This document shows, one piece after another, positions 12,780 through 26,997 of a stretch of DNA of 64,000 bases. The notes under the pieces were generated by a model. That model did no database searches. It was not told the DNA's origin and saw nothing but the letters and a program-made list of their open reading frames with translations. The stretch comes from Epiperipatus broadwayi (Eukaryota; Onychophora; Udeonychophora; Euonychophora; Peripatidae). The DNA is taken from positions 5,997,230 through 6,061,229 of the forward strand of contig JAQFVV010006215.1 in assembly GCA_028023455.1 (NCBI GenBank), written 5' to 3'. The position numbers and the translations under genes are program-made. Each line of letters begins with the position of its first letter. The stretch's first letter is position 1.

Positions 12780-15035
12780 ATGCAGTAATGAAAACAAGAC
12801 ATATAACAAAATAATAATTTTGTCTAAACTATATGCTTTATTATTCGCATATTCATTTTCTTTTTTAAAATGAATAAAGCCAATTTACAATCTTACAATA
12901 ATAAACAATTTTATATTATTGTCAACATAGCAGCAGAGTTCAATGTTTCATAAATTAACATATTTACCATCCAAAAATCAAACAAGAAAAAAAAATTATG
13001 ACCGACATCTTACCATATACTGAAACTCATATCAATTTTCAGTAGACGCAATATATATAACCATTATGCTTCAATAATAAAATATTGTTGCACTAAAATT
13101 TTAATCAAAATCCATTTTTTAAATTGTAAAATTTGTCCTATTTTTGCCTTGCTGGTTTACTTCAAAACAAAGCAGGAGTAAAATATTCTAATCTACTATC
13201 TGTAGTGAGACTAGTTCTCTGCAATATTCTATTTCTTATACCAAATCTCCAGTCTGAAAGTTTGGTGATGAATATTTAATAACACTAAATCATATCATAC
13301 AAAAAAAAATTTTTTTCTGATCCAACACTTCCAAATTAACCATTGTACCAATACATAATTACTATCATAAACAGATATGAATAACCTAATTAATGATTTG
13401 GATTTATACCAACTCATAATTTCCTCCCATGTTTCCTAGAGTAATTATTTTTAAAATAGAGCCAAATGGAATAATATAAAAGTTCTTGTAGATGCCATCT
13501 TCTAGCTTTGAAATCTTATGGTTTTTAAATTTTCTATTATCTTGAATAGTAAAAAGAAATAAAAGATGGCTACTATATGCACTAAGTGCATTAGTTCTAG
13601 CTTTAAAGTCATGTCATTACTGACAAAGGTAAAAGCCAGAAGATGATCAATCTGGAGATGGTGATTTTATAGCACTACAAATATAAAGTTTTAAATTCAG
13701 GATTGGAATCTTACAGTAGCATGATAGTAAAAATCATATTTCTGCAGCTATAATGAATTCAATATGAATAGTACTTGGTCAATGCCTCCTCAATTTTAGC
13801 TTAAAATCAAATCCTTTTTTCACAACAGAAATCAATTTCTCTTCCTATCATACAAATTAAAACACGGGTTATATGCCAAGATATTATTTTTAAAAAATCA
13901 TTTATAAGAAATATGAGGATCTAAAAATCATTGTACTTTTATTAGAATTGTACTGTGGGTCAATTAAACCCACTATTTCCAGGGCTGAATAAGTACTTTT
14001 CTCCTTTGCACATCAAATTAAAATTTATGAAAAATTTTGAAATGGATAAAATGCAAATTAAATTCACATACTTGAAAAATACATTTTCTCTGATTAGTAA
14101 TACCTAGACTCACCAAAGTGATATTTTTTTAAACCTTCGGATTGAAGAATTATTAAGAAACTTGAATGGGTTAATAAGTCCATGGTTTGAGTTTAAAAAG
14201 ATCCATGTTTTAGGAAATCATAAAAGTAAAAATTATCATTTTTAAGTCATATCAAGCAATGAAGAATATCATTAATTTATTTTTCATACTACCTTGGACT
14301 TACAGAGAGTTATAAATATGGTGGACATTTTCATCAGGACCTTTCTAATATGAAAAAAATTTATCATGGCAAATAATCAGTGTTGAGTGACTTTTTCTAG
14401 ATTTGATTGTTCAGAAACAACTTTTTAATTTGTATATTTTTGATTAAATTCTAATAAACATATAAGTGAAAAAACTGTAATAGAAAAAAAGTATTTGAAA
14501 TCAATATAAAAAAAGATTTCAGAAAATTAGTATTTTCATCTTTTTTCTTTCTGTTCCTTGTTACCTAACCAAGAGACCTCATGCAATCTTGTAGGATATG
14601 GTCTCACAAAACTGTAAATATTACTTTCATTGCAATCTTCTCTTTATTTTCTCTCCTTTTGTATTTCTAACTTTAGTCACTTAGATTACTATATAGTCAT
14701 TAACTCATGTCATTGGCCATTTCTCTGCATTAAATATGATTTTGTAACAATATTTGTTTTTCAATTATAATTGTATCAGTTCTGATTTCAGTTCAAAGTA
14801 TTATCTATAGAATATTTGTGTTTGAAATTGCAATCTACTAAAGAATTTGATAATTAAAAAACAAGTGATTTATCAGTCAGTAATGTAATAAAAAAACATC
14901 AGTAATCTTTGTTAGGTTGATTATTGCCTTGAACAGTTATTTATCTATCTTGAAAGCTTTTTAAATAGAAATGCTTACTTGGTTGGTATTTGCAACTCAA
15001 ATGTTAACATGCTGCTGAACTTATAAAACAAACTT
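12780..15035. other. Intergenic; possible unidentified decayed element on the minus strand
   Basis: No gene is recognised. The stretch 13140-14030 is less simple in composition than its surroundings and, on the minus strand, reads in short protein-like pieces. I could not assign it to a transposon family. The rest is AT-rich. Confidence 0.4.
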
Positions 15036-15039
15036 ATAA

Positions 15040-15256
15040 TGTAAACTAACCTTCTATAAATGCAACTATAGAATGAGCCCACCTATATTTTAGTTTGGAT
15101 CATATAAACATATTATTTGTAGACATACGGATACACAGAGCACGACATATATACAATCTGCATATCAATACGTCTATAAATGATATGCTTATATATGATC
15201 CAAGCTAAAGTATAGATAGGCTCATTCTATACTTGCATTTATAGAGTTAATTTACA
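15040..15256. repeat. Foldback (hairpin) element, about 217 bp
   Basis: The arms 15040-15106 and 15192-15256 are reverse complements with few mismatches, including TATAAATGCAACTATAGAAT / ATTCTATACTTGCATTTATA and TTTGGATCATATA / TATATGATCCAA. The loop is about 85 bp. There is no coding capacity. It could be a MITE, but no unambiguous target-site duplication was found. Confidence 0.65.
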
Positions 15257-15744
15257 TATAGCTCACTAGGGTTTATCAGTACTTCCATATTATAACTATA
15301 TTCGAACTATCAAAAAGACAAACATTGTGTATTTTGCCATATCAATATAATTTAATGTGATATGAATTCCTATTGACAGAATATAAAAGCATCAACATTT
15401 CTGAAAATATGATGGCAAGATCGTTTAAGAGCTATTCAACTACAATTTAACTCTATGACATGCATGGGACAAAGTGTGAGAAGCAATTGAACATGGAAAG
15501 AGATTTTTGTCTATATTGTAATGATTATCTTAAAAACGTTAAAAAAAATTATTTCATTAAAAGGACAAAATACAATGGATAGTTAAAATTATGCAATGTA
15601 TTGAAGTCTAGGTTAAAAGGTAGCAGACCAAAATGCCAAACGAATTAATGGAACAGTTTGCATATATATGTGAATATTTGTAGTTCACAGATAAAACTTT
15701 TTTTTTCTGGAATTATGATGGCTGTATTCATTTAAGAATAATCA

Positions 15745-15815
15745 ACAGTAATGATTAGTGCAGTAGTAGAGTATCTGGAGCTCAAAGTCTGTGACCTAGT
15801 TGTAACTTCTGGGGA
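15745..15815 (+). repeat. tRNA-like SINE head (weak)
   Basis: GCAGTAGTAGAGTATCTGGA resembles a tRNA D-arm and CTAGTTGTAACTTCTGG a degenerate box B at suitable spacing. The rest of the element is not clear. Confidence 0.35.
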
Positions 15816-15819
15816 TCAA

Positions 15820-17690
15820 ACGTCTTACTAACGCATGAGTAATAAATCAAATTATTATTTTTATTAATAATAATGACAACAAAATAAATTGGAAAAAACA
15901 AACAAACAACAACACAAAAACGATTAGTTCATTTGCGAAGTCTTTATATATACTTTTCGTAATTTAGAATCAATTTAATTAATACAATTTAAATTACATA
16001 TATAATTAAAGAAATACACGTGACGTTTTAAAAAAAAAAAAAATCGCATTCTTTTGCTATTAGTTATAAATAAGGTAAATAAATTTAGCAAATATTTTTG
16101 AAATGTATACATAGCAAATGATCTACAAACGAATGATTTTGGTAAATCAGTGAATGCAACGCTCATGATCAGGGTATTGTCAGATGACCTTTGAACTCTT
16201 TTCAAAGAAACGCATGATAATCCGAATAATTAAAAAATTGTTGTTTTTTTTTTGTTTTAAACTAATATAATTTATAGTGATAAGTAATTCAATTGCATTA
16301 CATTTTCATAATTCTTTTATGGAAAATGCAATAGATTTTTTTGAAAAACTAATATAAATATTTTAAAAGATGATTTTAATATTATTTACATTTTTCTTAA
16401 TATCAGACTCAAAATTAATGCTTCTTTATTCAGTGAATCAAATTATTAATATATTACTTAATTATTTACAATTAAAGAATCACACAGCTATAAATGAAAT
16501 GCCTGAAACTAGATTTATCTACTGATGAAGGCATTAACTTAGAAAAAGATATATGGAATTGAATCGAACAAGTCCAGTATTTATTTTTATCACGCTGTGA
16601 TCTGTCAACATCAATGATCAAAATAACATTAAAACACAGCTACAATGTGATAGATTGTATACAATCTAGTAGCAACGATTATTAAATTTGTATTGAAAAC
16701 GATATGAACTTTGACAGATTAAAATTCTTAGTGTTCAAAAAGTTGAATAAATATGAAAGTAACAACCATAGTATTCCAGCATCTTAGAAATTTTCAAGCT
16801 GTTCTCATATATCCTTAGATCTGATTTACGAGTTATTAACAATTTCTCTAAGAATCTGTAAATATGCAAAAAAATATTATTTTTAACTTAACCAATCAGG
16901 AAAATAAGGTAGATTATGCCTTACAACCACCAAAAATTAAAACATTATTTCTAGATGATGCTCTATGGTACTGTTTTATATATGACATGAAATGAAACAA
17001 TTTATGGATCATGTTACTAATTGAACTTAATCTTTTGACTTTGTAGTGGCTCAAACTTTCATTAAAAAAAAAATCTTTCCATATGCTTAAAGCTATGGAT
17101 GGATATGTTTGTTGCATAAAGTAGAATAAAAATCTTCCATGAGGTAATATCCTTCTAAATAATTAGTTTATCAGTTTCCTCATTTTTATAGTAAAATGGT
17201 CATCACAAAAGATAGATTAAGGCTCAACACTACTAAGAAAATTTTTGAAATAAACAAAATTGAAGGATTTATTTTGATGAGGCAAAGCTTGAATCGAATG
17301 TTTTAACAATATTTTTTTTTATTAAAAAAAATACAATAAATTGGCCAAGCAAATGACTCCTAATACATTTTTAAACTGCAGTAACTTTCAATAACTAAAT
17401 TATTTATCTATAATCTATATCATTTACTACTTGTCCTTCATTCTAATGCATTTGAGAACAATTGCTGATAGAAATTATTGTAATATTAAATAAACAAATA
17501 ATTATCAACCTGAATGGTGAAATCAGAACATAAATATAGGTGCATTCTAAGTGAAGAATTTTTTTGATAATTAGTCACTTTAATTAATTATTTCAAAATT
17601 GCTTGGTTTAAAGATATTTATAAAAATTGATTTTCAATAATGGATATGTCACTCCAATTATTCCTTTGATATAAAATCCTTACCCATAAT
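15820..17690. other. AT-rich intergenic DNA, nothing identified
   Basis: The frames at 15975-16205 and 16914-17117 (minus) lack recognisable motifs and look like chance. No repeat with clear ends was seen. Confidence 0.5.
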
Positions 17691-17699
17691 AATCAAAAA

Positions 17700-19310
17700 A
17701 TTTACATTCAATCTATTACTATTTCAACAAATGAAGAGTATTTTGATGATTTTCCACTTTGGCCAATTTGCAAATCTGCTAAAATCAAAATCGAATATAA
17801 TTAGTGGTGTTTCTAATTCAGTAAACTGAAATTTCTTGGTTATGAAATTAAATGTGAAGGTATTCAATATTATCTTACATATGATGAAAAGACTCCATCT
17901 AGGTCTACAAATAAAAATAACTAGGTCTTTATTAGGACTTGTGCATGCTTTTTGAAATATAAAGCAAAAGCAATCAGAATAGGTTTAAAGGTCTAAACTA
18001 CAAGGCCTTCAAGATGTTGAAAATCTTACTGTACTCACATTAATACATTATAATTCTGAGTTTACACATGTTTATGTGTGCTATATATCAAATAGTGTGG
18101 ATGCTTCTCTGGTATATAGAAATGACACGAAGCTACATTCACTTCAAAGGCTTTCATAAAACAGAAAATGTATACTCGAATTGACAATGGCTGGTGTAAA
18201 AAACAAAAAATAATCAGAGTATTCCTGAAGTCAGTTATTTAGTCTCCAAAACTGATATAAACTAAGACATACTTCTTTCAGATATCATTTGCATTCCCTC
18301 AAATGCTAGTAACTGAATAATTTCAACTACTTTTAGACCCTTAGATAATTTGTATACTTATGGCTTAAAGGAAGAATATTCATAACCATAATTAGCCTAT
18401 TGATAGCAAGTCTATTGCCCACCAGATCATTGCTGCAGAAATAAAAATGTATTCATTGTTCTAGTAAATAGTATAGTTAACTTCACTCATCCTTCTGATC
18501 ATACTAAAATATATCAATGAAAAGTGGCAGTGGACTATCAAAACTTTTATGTTATGCTATAGCTCAATGGTTTATCCAAAAATGTTGCTACAGAATAATT
18601 CAGAAAAATCAATCAATGACTTAAATATATAAAGATTTTCTTAAATGTGACTGATGCTTCTATTAAATGGCTTAAGGAGACTGATATTTTGGTTAACAAA
18701 ATTAAAAAACTGCTATTCATAGAATTCCTAAAATGAATATCAGATAAAGGAATAAAATTCCTAAATGAAGTTTAAAAACTGATCAGACAATACTAAGCAG
18801 ATGCTTATATCACCTTAATATGTGCATATAATTGGAAAAAGTAACAAGCCACTGTAGTAAAATTTTTCAGCAATCTGGCTAGAATACTATTAAGTCAAGA
18901 CTTTTATGTATCAAATATAAAAAGCTATCAGAAGTACTCAAAATCATTCTTTGAGATTTTCCAGACCACTTAACTATGCTATACAGCAAGTTTAACATCA
19001 TTTCACACTCCACACTGATGAGTTCTACCCATTGTGTAATTTCCTGTTGAAAGAAATTTTTTTTTTTCCATTTACGTCAGTTCTCTACAAACTTCCTTTT
19101 GCTGCTCCATATAATATCTAACTGATGCAAAAAAGCATGGACAGCAAACCTAGTTGTGTTCTTTAATATATGCACTGGTTTGGCCAGATAGTTTCTTTAG
19201 ATAATCAGCCATGAAAGAATTAGCTGATTGTTTCACTATCTTCAAATTGGCTGTTTAAACCTCAGTCAAACAGAGATGAAGTTCGACTAGTTTTAGGACT
19301 TGTTACCCCC
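17700..19310 (+). mobile_element. Decayed Ty3/Gypsy-like LTR retrotransposon pol fragment
   Basis: Across shifting plus-strand frames, about 17830-17940 reads FLGYEIKCEG then LLGLVHAF, like the FLG(H/Y)...GI and (F)LG..NFYR blocks after the Ty3/Gypsy reverse transcriptase. About 17990-18130 reads KAFKMLK, then LTHYNSEF and a DASLVYRND-like stretch, matching the start of the RNase H region (A...LK..L..A.P). Downstream text to 19310 is compatible with worn pol sequence but is not diagnostic. It ends near a C homopolymer. Every frame is broken and no LTRs were found. Confidence 0.45.
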
Positions 19311-19319
19311 CCCCCTTAT

Positions 19320-22300
19320 AAACCAATCTCTTGATTTTTTGCATGTGAAATTTCATCTAGCATTGGAGAGACACTCATATATTATCAATGACATTAGTTT
19401 ACCTTTTATAATAAAGCATCAAAATAAAATGTCTTAAATCTATTTTAAAAAATAAACTAAAACTGCAATATATCTTGCTAAATTTCAATCATAAGACAAA
19501 CACTTTTCAATACAAATTTAGCTTACCTGTACATCAGGAATACCTTTATGATTTTTAAAAACTTAAATCACTTGAGACAAAAAAATATCTAGCTAATGTT
19601 TTGTCATTTATAGTTATCAATTATTAAAATTGTTGACATACACAGTTGCAATAACTAATGTATTTTTATATAATTTCAAAGTAGGTTTGTACAATGGCAA
19701 ATGAATATTACTTTTTTTTATTTATTATGACAGAAATGTAGAGCTTGTAAAGTGTTTTTGAAATCAGATGCCAGAATAAATTACAACGCCAAACTATCAA
19801 AAGTGATGATTGCTAATTCATAAGATCATTATTAGATGATATTCAATTTTTAAGAAAATAAATGATAAACAAGACCTCCTTTCTTTTGTTAAATTTCTTT
19901 TAACTGTAGATCATTTTGGATTTTATGTAGTTAATTCATAAACCAATTCACTTTCAATTATATGTATATTGTTATTTCATTTTCATCACTAGCTTTCCTT
20001 CATTAAAAAAAGAAACAAGGGAAAATTAGACATGTATAAAATCTTAATACAGTTAATTTCAAAGAAAATTCTGTATATGTGTTAAAATGTGGAATACTTA
20101 TCAATAAAACTATACTTTATCTATATGTATGATAACTCAATAATTGAATTAAATCTTGTATATAAAAAAAATTAAAATTTTGTGAGAAAATGTTTTAAAA
20201 TATTGGTAGTGCGAACAATTACATGTAATTTCAGTTGTACTTAACATACTGTATATACTTTAAATGTTCCAACAAAGTTTTTATATCAAGTCATCAAAAT
20301 TTAAACTTAGTTTACTAACAACTTATTTTTGAGTTCAAATTAAATTTTATATGACATTGCTTTATTATATTTTCCATTTCATTCAAATAATCTATAAGAT
20401 TACATTTTCTAATTACACATTTTTGCACTAAGCATTTAATCAATACACATATATGTAAAAGAATTACAAAATGATATAAATTCATACCTTTAAAGTGAGC
20501 AATTTTAACGAAAAGAAAACTATTCTTATTTGCATTGATTTGAGGTACCTGATAATGATAAATACATCTTCCAAAATAGCTTACAATGTGTGAAAAATCG
20601 ACATCTCCACAAACAACTGATAGAGAACTCTAGACGTTTCTCCAACAAAACAAGTATTCTTTTACTTTATTGAATTCCTTTTTCTTTTAATTAAACAATT
20701 GTTTTGTTTAAAATAAAAACATAATCAAGTAGTAAACATATTTGTAACTTAACATTATTTCCCATAATGCTTTGTAAATATCCCATATATAGAGATAAAA
20801 TAGCCTATGGCAAAACATTATCTGCGCAGTAGCACTCTGGAGAGGGAATTACTTATTGAGTTTGCCTAATTCTAAATAAATATATTTACAATTAGACTCC
20901 AGGTATGTGAAGAGTGAACTGTATTTCAAATATTTACTAATTGCAAATAGGACATTTTTTCCATATTCGTTTTACCTTATACCTAAGAATAGATATCCAT
21001 TGACTGATCAATTTTATAAGTAGAATTGGCTCCAGTACTTGGGGGTGGAGTTCCAAATCTGACTCGAAAGTCATATAATGGGAAATGGATGCGATATTAC
21101 TAAGTCGAGAAACTTGTCATCATGCATACATATAAATACACACATATATTTTGGAATTCATTTAGTGCCTAGGATAGAGATGTACAATTTTAAAATGTAA
21201 CTATTGTGTAACATCAAACTTGCATACTGGTAGTAATAGTGTATTAATGTAAGATGCACACTAAAGAAAAAAAAAGTTTATATATTTATAAAGAATTCTT
21301 TGCAGAGCATATCAGCAGATCCTGATAATAAATGCAATGATTCTCCAGTATTGAAAGTGAAATCTGATGCTGCTTTATATTCTTTTAACAAAATTTAGAT
21401 TCACGAGGATTAAATATCATATTAACTCTTAAGATATTTTTCATGTACAAACACACATATAAGAAAAATTCATATTGTTTTTTTTTTTATAAAAGTTACG
21501 TTTATTTTATGTCTTTTTTTTTAAAAAAAATAAGTCAGAAAACAAAGGCAGGATGAGTGATTTACATTAAACTTAAATGATATTAATTTTAAATAATTAT
21601 AATAAATGTTTATTATATCCAAATTCTCTGTTTTTTTTACATATGCAAGAATCTTCAAGGTTTAAATGCCATAGATCTTTTTCTTGTATGTTTAATACAA
21701 ATGATTTAACAATTTAATAAATATAACAAATAAAAAACATATCCAGCTTTAATTCGATATAGTTTCAATAAACACTAAGTAAAAATGCATACAAAAATAT
21801 TCAATATTAATGTTTCGAAATATAAAAAACACAAAATATAACATTACAGTAGTATAAAAATAATTTGCTTAACTGTGAAAATTATAAGTACCATTTTCAA
21901 TGACATGTTGTGATCACAAGATCAAATAATTTTAGAATATTAAAAGGACCAGTAGAGCACACCAATTCCTTTCAGTAGACCAAACTGAGTTGTTTTTTTA
22001 ATTTACTTAACTGGGAATTGATCCAGGAACCATTGGCTTCTGAATCCAACATATTAAAAAAAAAATTACAGTAAAAATAGATATAATATATTCATAAAAT
22101 TGTATAGATTTTATTTTGTCATTTTTCCTCTGGGAATTATATACCTATATGTGAATATATAAAATTTTGATTTCTCTTTGAATCTTGTCACAATTAAAAA
22201 TTTTATGATTGATAAGAATTTGTAAAATATTTCATATTAAGAATATATTGTCTGTATATCATCAGATTTGTTGACAATTGTACTACACATAAGCAATGGT

Positions 22301-25300
22301 AATCATACATACATGTTAAATTTAATCTAATAGTGCCAACATTAAGTACACAGAATTTTTTTTTACATAATCTTTATTTATAAATAGTAATGCTATCACT
22401 TTAATAAAAAAAATCATTAATTCCAATTAATTTTCAACAATTCAAAGTAGGGTTGACATGGAATATTAAGACAATCAAGTGAATTCTAATGATCTGATTA
22501 GTATTGAAATCTATAAGATTATCCAAAAGTCAAAGAAATCTGCATAACATCCTTCAAACATTTACTTCAATAACATTATTCTCATAACTTTTTAAAAATA
22601 TTATTAAAAAAGTAGTCGATTTCGAGATAAAAGAATGAATTGTTGTAGTTCTCAGCACAAATCACTACTTGCAACAAATCTTGAATTCAAATCATGATAC
22701 AAGAATTAGTGTACATTAGAAACACATTTATTATTAAATCAATAATTTTCCCCATTTAAATATTATTTTTATTTACATGTTAATTAGTTGAAAAAATTTT
22801 TTAAGTATTAGATTAATCAATTTTGAAATTTATAACTTAATAATCTTATTTAAGAGTAAAGTCCAAAAATAGGAGAAAAAATAGGAGAAAAATAGAAGAA
22901 ACTATTTAGCGATGTTATTAAAACTATGCTTGAGATTGTACCAATACTTTTTTTGTACAGATGCGCATGTCAAAACTATTGTGATCATTTTGATTTAATA
23001 AGTATCAATGTAAGAGTTAAGTTCAATGTAAAGAATTGCGTAATTAAATTTTTAATATGCAAATGACAAAATATTTCCATAAATATGCTGAAAACGATAA
23101 TCTACACTATGTTATAAATTTCAATACATACATTAATTTTAATAATATATACAGTATATTTTTTGTGACTTAATATATCTCTTTAGAAGTTAGCCAGAAA
23201 TCTGTGCTATATGATGCAAATAAAAAAAAATAAAGTTGATTTATTAACAAGTATAATCACAATGGTAGTAACTAATCTTGAATAACATATTAAACAAGTT
23301 TAGATATGCTAGTATGAGTGTACATTAGTTATCTCCCTGCAGTGACAATGGGATCTATATTCCAACCTTTTCTCATTTTGTTTTCTGTAGCTTTTTATTC
23401 TTTATTTTTCTTTTCTAGAATTAGAATAGACATATTTATTTATGAATAGCTAGCTATTAATATCTAATTTTTAGAAATAGAAAATTACTATTATTTTTTA
23501 ATTTCCCTCATATATATATAGATGCTTAAATACATTTTGTAGTTTTAAAATCAGCATTTATTAATAATTTAAATTACCCTGAAAATACTGGACAAAATAA
23601 TATTTATTATATACATATTTTTTAAAAAAAATATTATTGTATCATCTAAGCATATAATTATACGCTTTAATGAATACATTATTTTGTTTAAAATTTCAAT
23701 GTATTATATAAATAGATGTATAAATGTACATGTATATATAAATACACATAAATGTAAGTGCATATAATCTTAAAGTCTTAGTTTAAAACAAATGTGATTT
23801 ATCAATATAACACACACAATTTATAATTTCTTAGAAATGCTCGATAATATGAAATTTTTTATTATACAATCAAATAAGTGTAAGTATACATTATTTACTT
23901 TTATGGTATGAACATTTGATTAGTAATAAGTAAAAAAATAGGAAATTATCGGTATTACTATACTTTGTCACAAATTTATTATTTTAGGAAAAAAGGCACC
24001 TATCAAAGTTAGAGACCAATATTTAATAGAAATCAGATAGTTTTTTGTCAGTTACGTAATGAAAGTTTTAACTCTACAATTAATCTGAATTAATAAACTA
24101 ATTTAACTATTTAGCTCCACAAGTTGGAAAAAAAGTACAATTAAAACAAGTCAGAAAAAATTATTTTTCAATAGTAATAGTAGCATTGTGCAACTACATA
24201 AATAAGATTAATGTTCTGTAGGAATCATACTAAGTTTTCATATTGGAATCCAAACAAATAAAATGTCAATTTTTTAAGATAGCATTTCTTGTGATTTTAT
24301 GGAGTGCTTAGAGAGTAACAAAATATCTATCTATATATTTTCAATTTTTGTATCTCCAACTTAAAACTTTTTAACAATGTTACATGTATTAACAAGATAC
24401 CAAAGATATTTATTACAATATGATGTTAAATTTTAATTTCTTTTTTAATTGATCCTTGTACTTGGAAAATGCTTATTGGTTTTTAAAAAATATCATGGCA
24501 ATCTTTTACTGAGATTGCTGGAATTTTCATAAAATCTATTTGAAGAATTTGCATTCTTAGATAACATTCCTCCACAGTGTGATTCACTGCCTTTAAAACA
24601 GAGGCTAATGACATTTATAAATATTCAAATGATATTTAAGATTATATACACTAATCTGTACATTTTTTTTATTGGCTACAGAATTCTATTAAAAGTTTGG
24701 CACAACTATCAGGATAGCAAACTTTTGAATTCAGGTGAATATTCCTATCAGATATATTCATAATTTTCTTTTTGAAGATGGTAGTTTTAACTATCAGGAC
24801 TTAATTATTTTTCAATTATATTATCTACTACCAATAACCAATTACCTAAGTTCATATAGAATAAGTGGACTATAGGAGAGGAAATGTGATCATGTGGTGT
24901 ACAATGTGAATCCATTACACATACTTTTTGATATTCATAACTTCAGAATTTCTTTTCATCATTTCTCAAAAGATAATATAGTATAGGCAATCTACAAATG
25001 CTATGAACATTTGAAGAGCAAATGATGTGTCAATATGTATGCATAGTATATCTAAGAACAAATATAACCACATAAGATACCTATACTTATAATTTTAGTT
25101 TTGTTATTATTGAACTTTTAAAGTAGCTGATCAATAAGTCTTACACTTTATGATGGCGAGATGTCTTTTTTTTTTTTCTTTTAAAAAAACAATTATTTGA
25201 AGATGGCATCTACATATCATTTAGTAGTCACAAATAATTTGGTAATTGAAAAATCTATATCACAATATTATCTAAGAATTTATAAAAGATACAAAAAAAT

Positions 25301-25630
25301 TACAGGCGTTACATAATTTTCAAGAATCTATTTGCGTTTGATATTTATAACATCGTTAAAAAAAAATTATAATTTAATTGAAATTTTAAATAACATTTCT
25401 GAATATAAATGATTTTTAAAAACTAATGAGCGCTAATAAAAAAAATTCAATCAATCAATTTTTGATATTTTATAATCCAAATTAACAACATATTTACATT
25501 ATTTACACAAAAATAAAATTTCATAGCTAACAACTTTATAAAGATTTGTCATTTATGAGTATCCATAAATTTAGATATAATAAACTTTTGCATAAAGCAC
25601 CAATACTAATTTCATTTTTCCAATAAAACA
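19320..25630. other. AT-rich intergenic DNA between the Gypsy-like remnant and the elongase gene
   Basis: No gene is supported. A possible minus-strand tRNA-like piece (GGATCAATTCCC) lies near 22015-22050. TA/CA microsatellites occur near 21110-21140 and 23500-23530. All else is simple AT-rich sequence. Confidence 0.5.
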
Positions 25631-25639
25631 AAACAAAAA

Positions 25640-26193
25640 AAAATTCATTTTAAATGCATAAGAAATCGAGTGAGGCGCTTTTCCCCCCACCCTTCCTCGA
25701 ATATAATGACTAGAATTCAGCAGCACGGACATGCTACTTCATAATGTTCCGTTTAACAAAAAAGGAATGAGCAGAATTCAATAAAAAAAATATACATATC
25801 AAAAAGTGGCGGGAAAATTCATCTGATATTTAATGAAGTTAAACTGTTTATTAGGAAATTCATGAAAATGTAAAATTAGTTAAAATGTCACTCTATTTTG
25901 CCATTATGAGGGCAGCCATTTTTTAAATAAGTATGCGCCTAAGCAGAATTTTAGGCAAATGTCAAAATAAAATTAAAATATTAAAACAGCAATTTATTTC
26001 TTTAATTATATAATCACGCTGTTATTAAAAAGAAAAAAAAAAACCAATGTATAAAACTTTATAAAGTGCTTTTACCAAAAATTAGCGACTGGCTGAACGA
26101 AGGTACCTCACCCCATGTGTGACGATTCATTTCAAATCGGATACAGGCAGTCGCATAGTGGCGCCTTATACTTAGCATTGTCAGAAGCCTCAA
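25640..26193 (-). other. Probable 3' untranslated region of the elongase gene
   Basis: Immediately downstream of the elongase stop, the sequence 26060-26190 stays more balanced in base composition and keeps CpGs, and another such block lies at 25665-25760. AATAAA-type signals on the minus strand (TTTATT on plus) occur at about 25993 and 25847, but I cannot tell which is used, so the extent is a guess. Confidence 0.35.
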
Positions 26194-26997
26194 TTACTCG
26201 ATTTTCTTGCTATCAAGACTGTGACAAACTTTATTTTTAAAATAACTGTCATAGTAAAAATGTGCAAATAAAATCAAATAACTACAGTACATAAAAAAGC
26301 AATAGCCAAGATTTTCATAAGACTGATTACAATGCCGGCCTTGTATTTTAATTTTGTAAGTCCAAACACATAAATAGCAGCCGATTCCCATTTGAGCGAG
26401 CTGCAAAGTGGTAATAAACATGCTTATACCTACTGGAATTTTAAAGCGCAAAGATTTCATCGCATAGTAAGAGTACATTAATGAATGAACAATAAAATTC
26501 ATTACCATAAACCATCTTCCAGGTGCAGTGTGGTCTTGATAACTATACCACGAATAAACCAAGACAGTTGCATGATGATACCAATGTAAAAAAATTAAAG
26601 GCTGCTTCCGAAGAATAATAAACACCGTATCCCCTAATTCAGGTACTTTTGATAACGTAAACATCCATGCCCAAAATCCAGTAACTTCTCCAGAAAAAAC
26701 ACTTGGATCACAAACTGAGTAACTAAAACCATATTTTTGAAGACCCACTACTAATTCTGGCAAAGTTCTTATAGATCCAAGTATGCTAAATAGAGCTAAG
26801 ACAAAATTCCAGACGGTTAATATAAGTCTCAATTCAAATCGTGGCCGCGCTTTCATATACCATTGCCCGCCAAATACAATCAAAGCATATAAACCAGCAA
26901 AGATGAAGCTTCTAGTCCAATTTTCTTCCATCCATTGTTTAGATAATTCATCGTCAAATTGTTTTTCAAATCCAAAAACAATGGAATAATTGATCAT
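26194..26997 (-). CDS. ELOVL6: Very long chain fatty acid elongase, ELOVL6-like
   Basis: A 3-ketoacyl-CoA synthase of the ER membrane. It catalyses the condensation step that lengthens saturated and monounsaturated acyl-CoA (C12-C16 to C18 in the ELOVL6 family). The uninterrupted frame gives 267 aa; human ELOVL6 has 265. It carries all family signatures: KVPELGDT (117-124), the catalytic histidine box HWYHH (138-142), NFIVHSLMYSYY (167-178) and TTLQLAQM (196-203), with several hydrophobic membrane segments. The last four residues, KKIE, form a di-lysine ER-retrieval signal. The start is the ATG at 26997. The open frame runs 22 codons further, but only to a TTG preceded by an in-frame TAG, and the FEKQFDD...QWMEENW start of the ELOVL6 family begins just after this ATG. 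The coding region has no intron, unlike vertebrate ELOVL6. It is divergent from TXNDC15. Confidence 0.95.
   Translation of the reverse strand: MINYSIVFGFEKQFDDELSKQWMEENWTRSFIFAGLYALIVFGGQWYMKARPRFELRLILTVWNFVLALFSILGSIRTLPELVVGLQKYGFSYSVCDPSVFSGEVTGFWAWMFTLSKVPELGDTVFIILRKQPLIFLHWYHHATVLVYSWYSYQDHTAPGRWFMVMNFIVHSLMYSYYAMKSLRFKIPVGISMFITTLQLAQMGIGCYLCVWTYKIKIQGRHCNQSYENLGYCFFMYCSYLILFAHFYYDSYFKNKVCHSLDSKKIE

Noticed and set aside
26783-26989. 68-codon plus-strand frame
   Set aside because: Antisense shadow of the ELOVL6 coding sequence.
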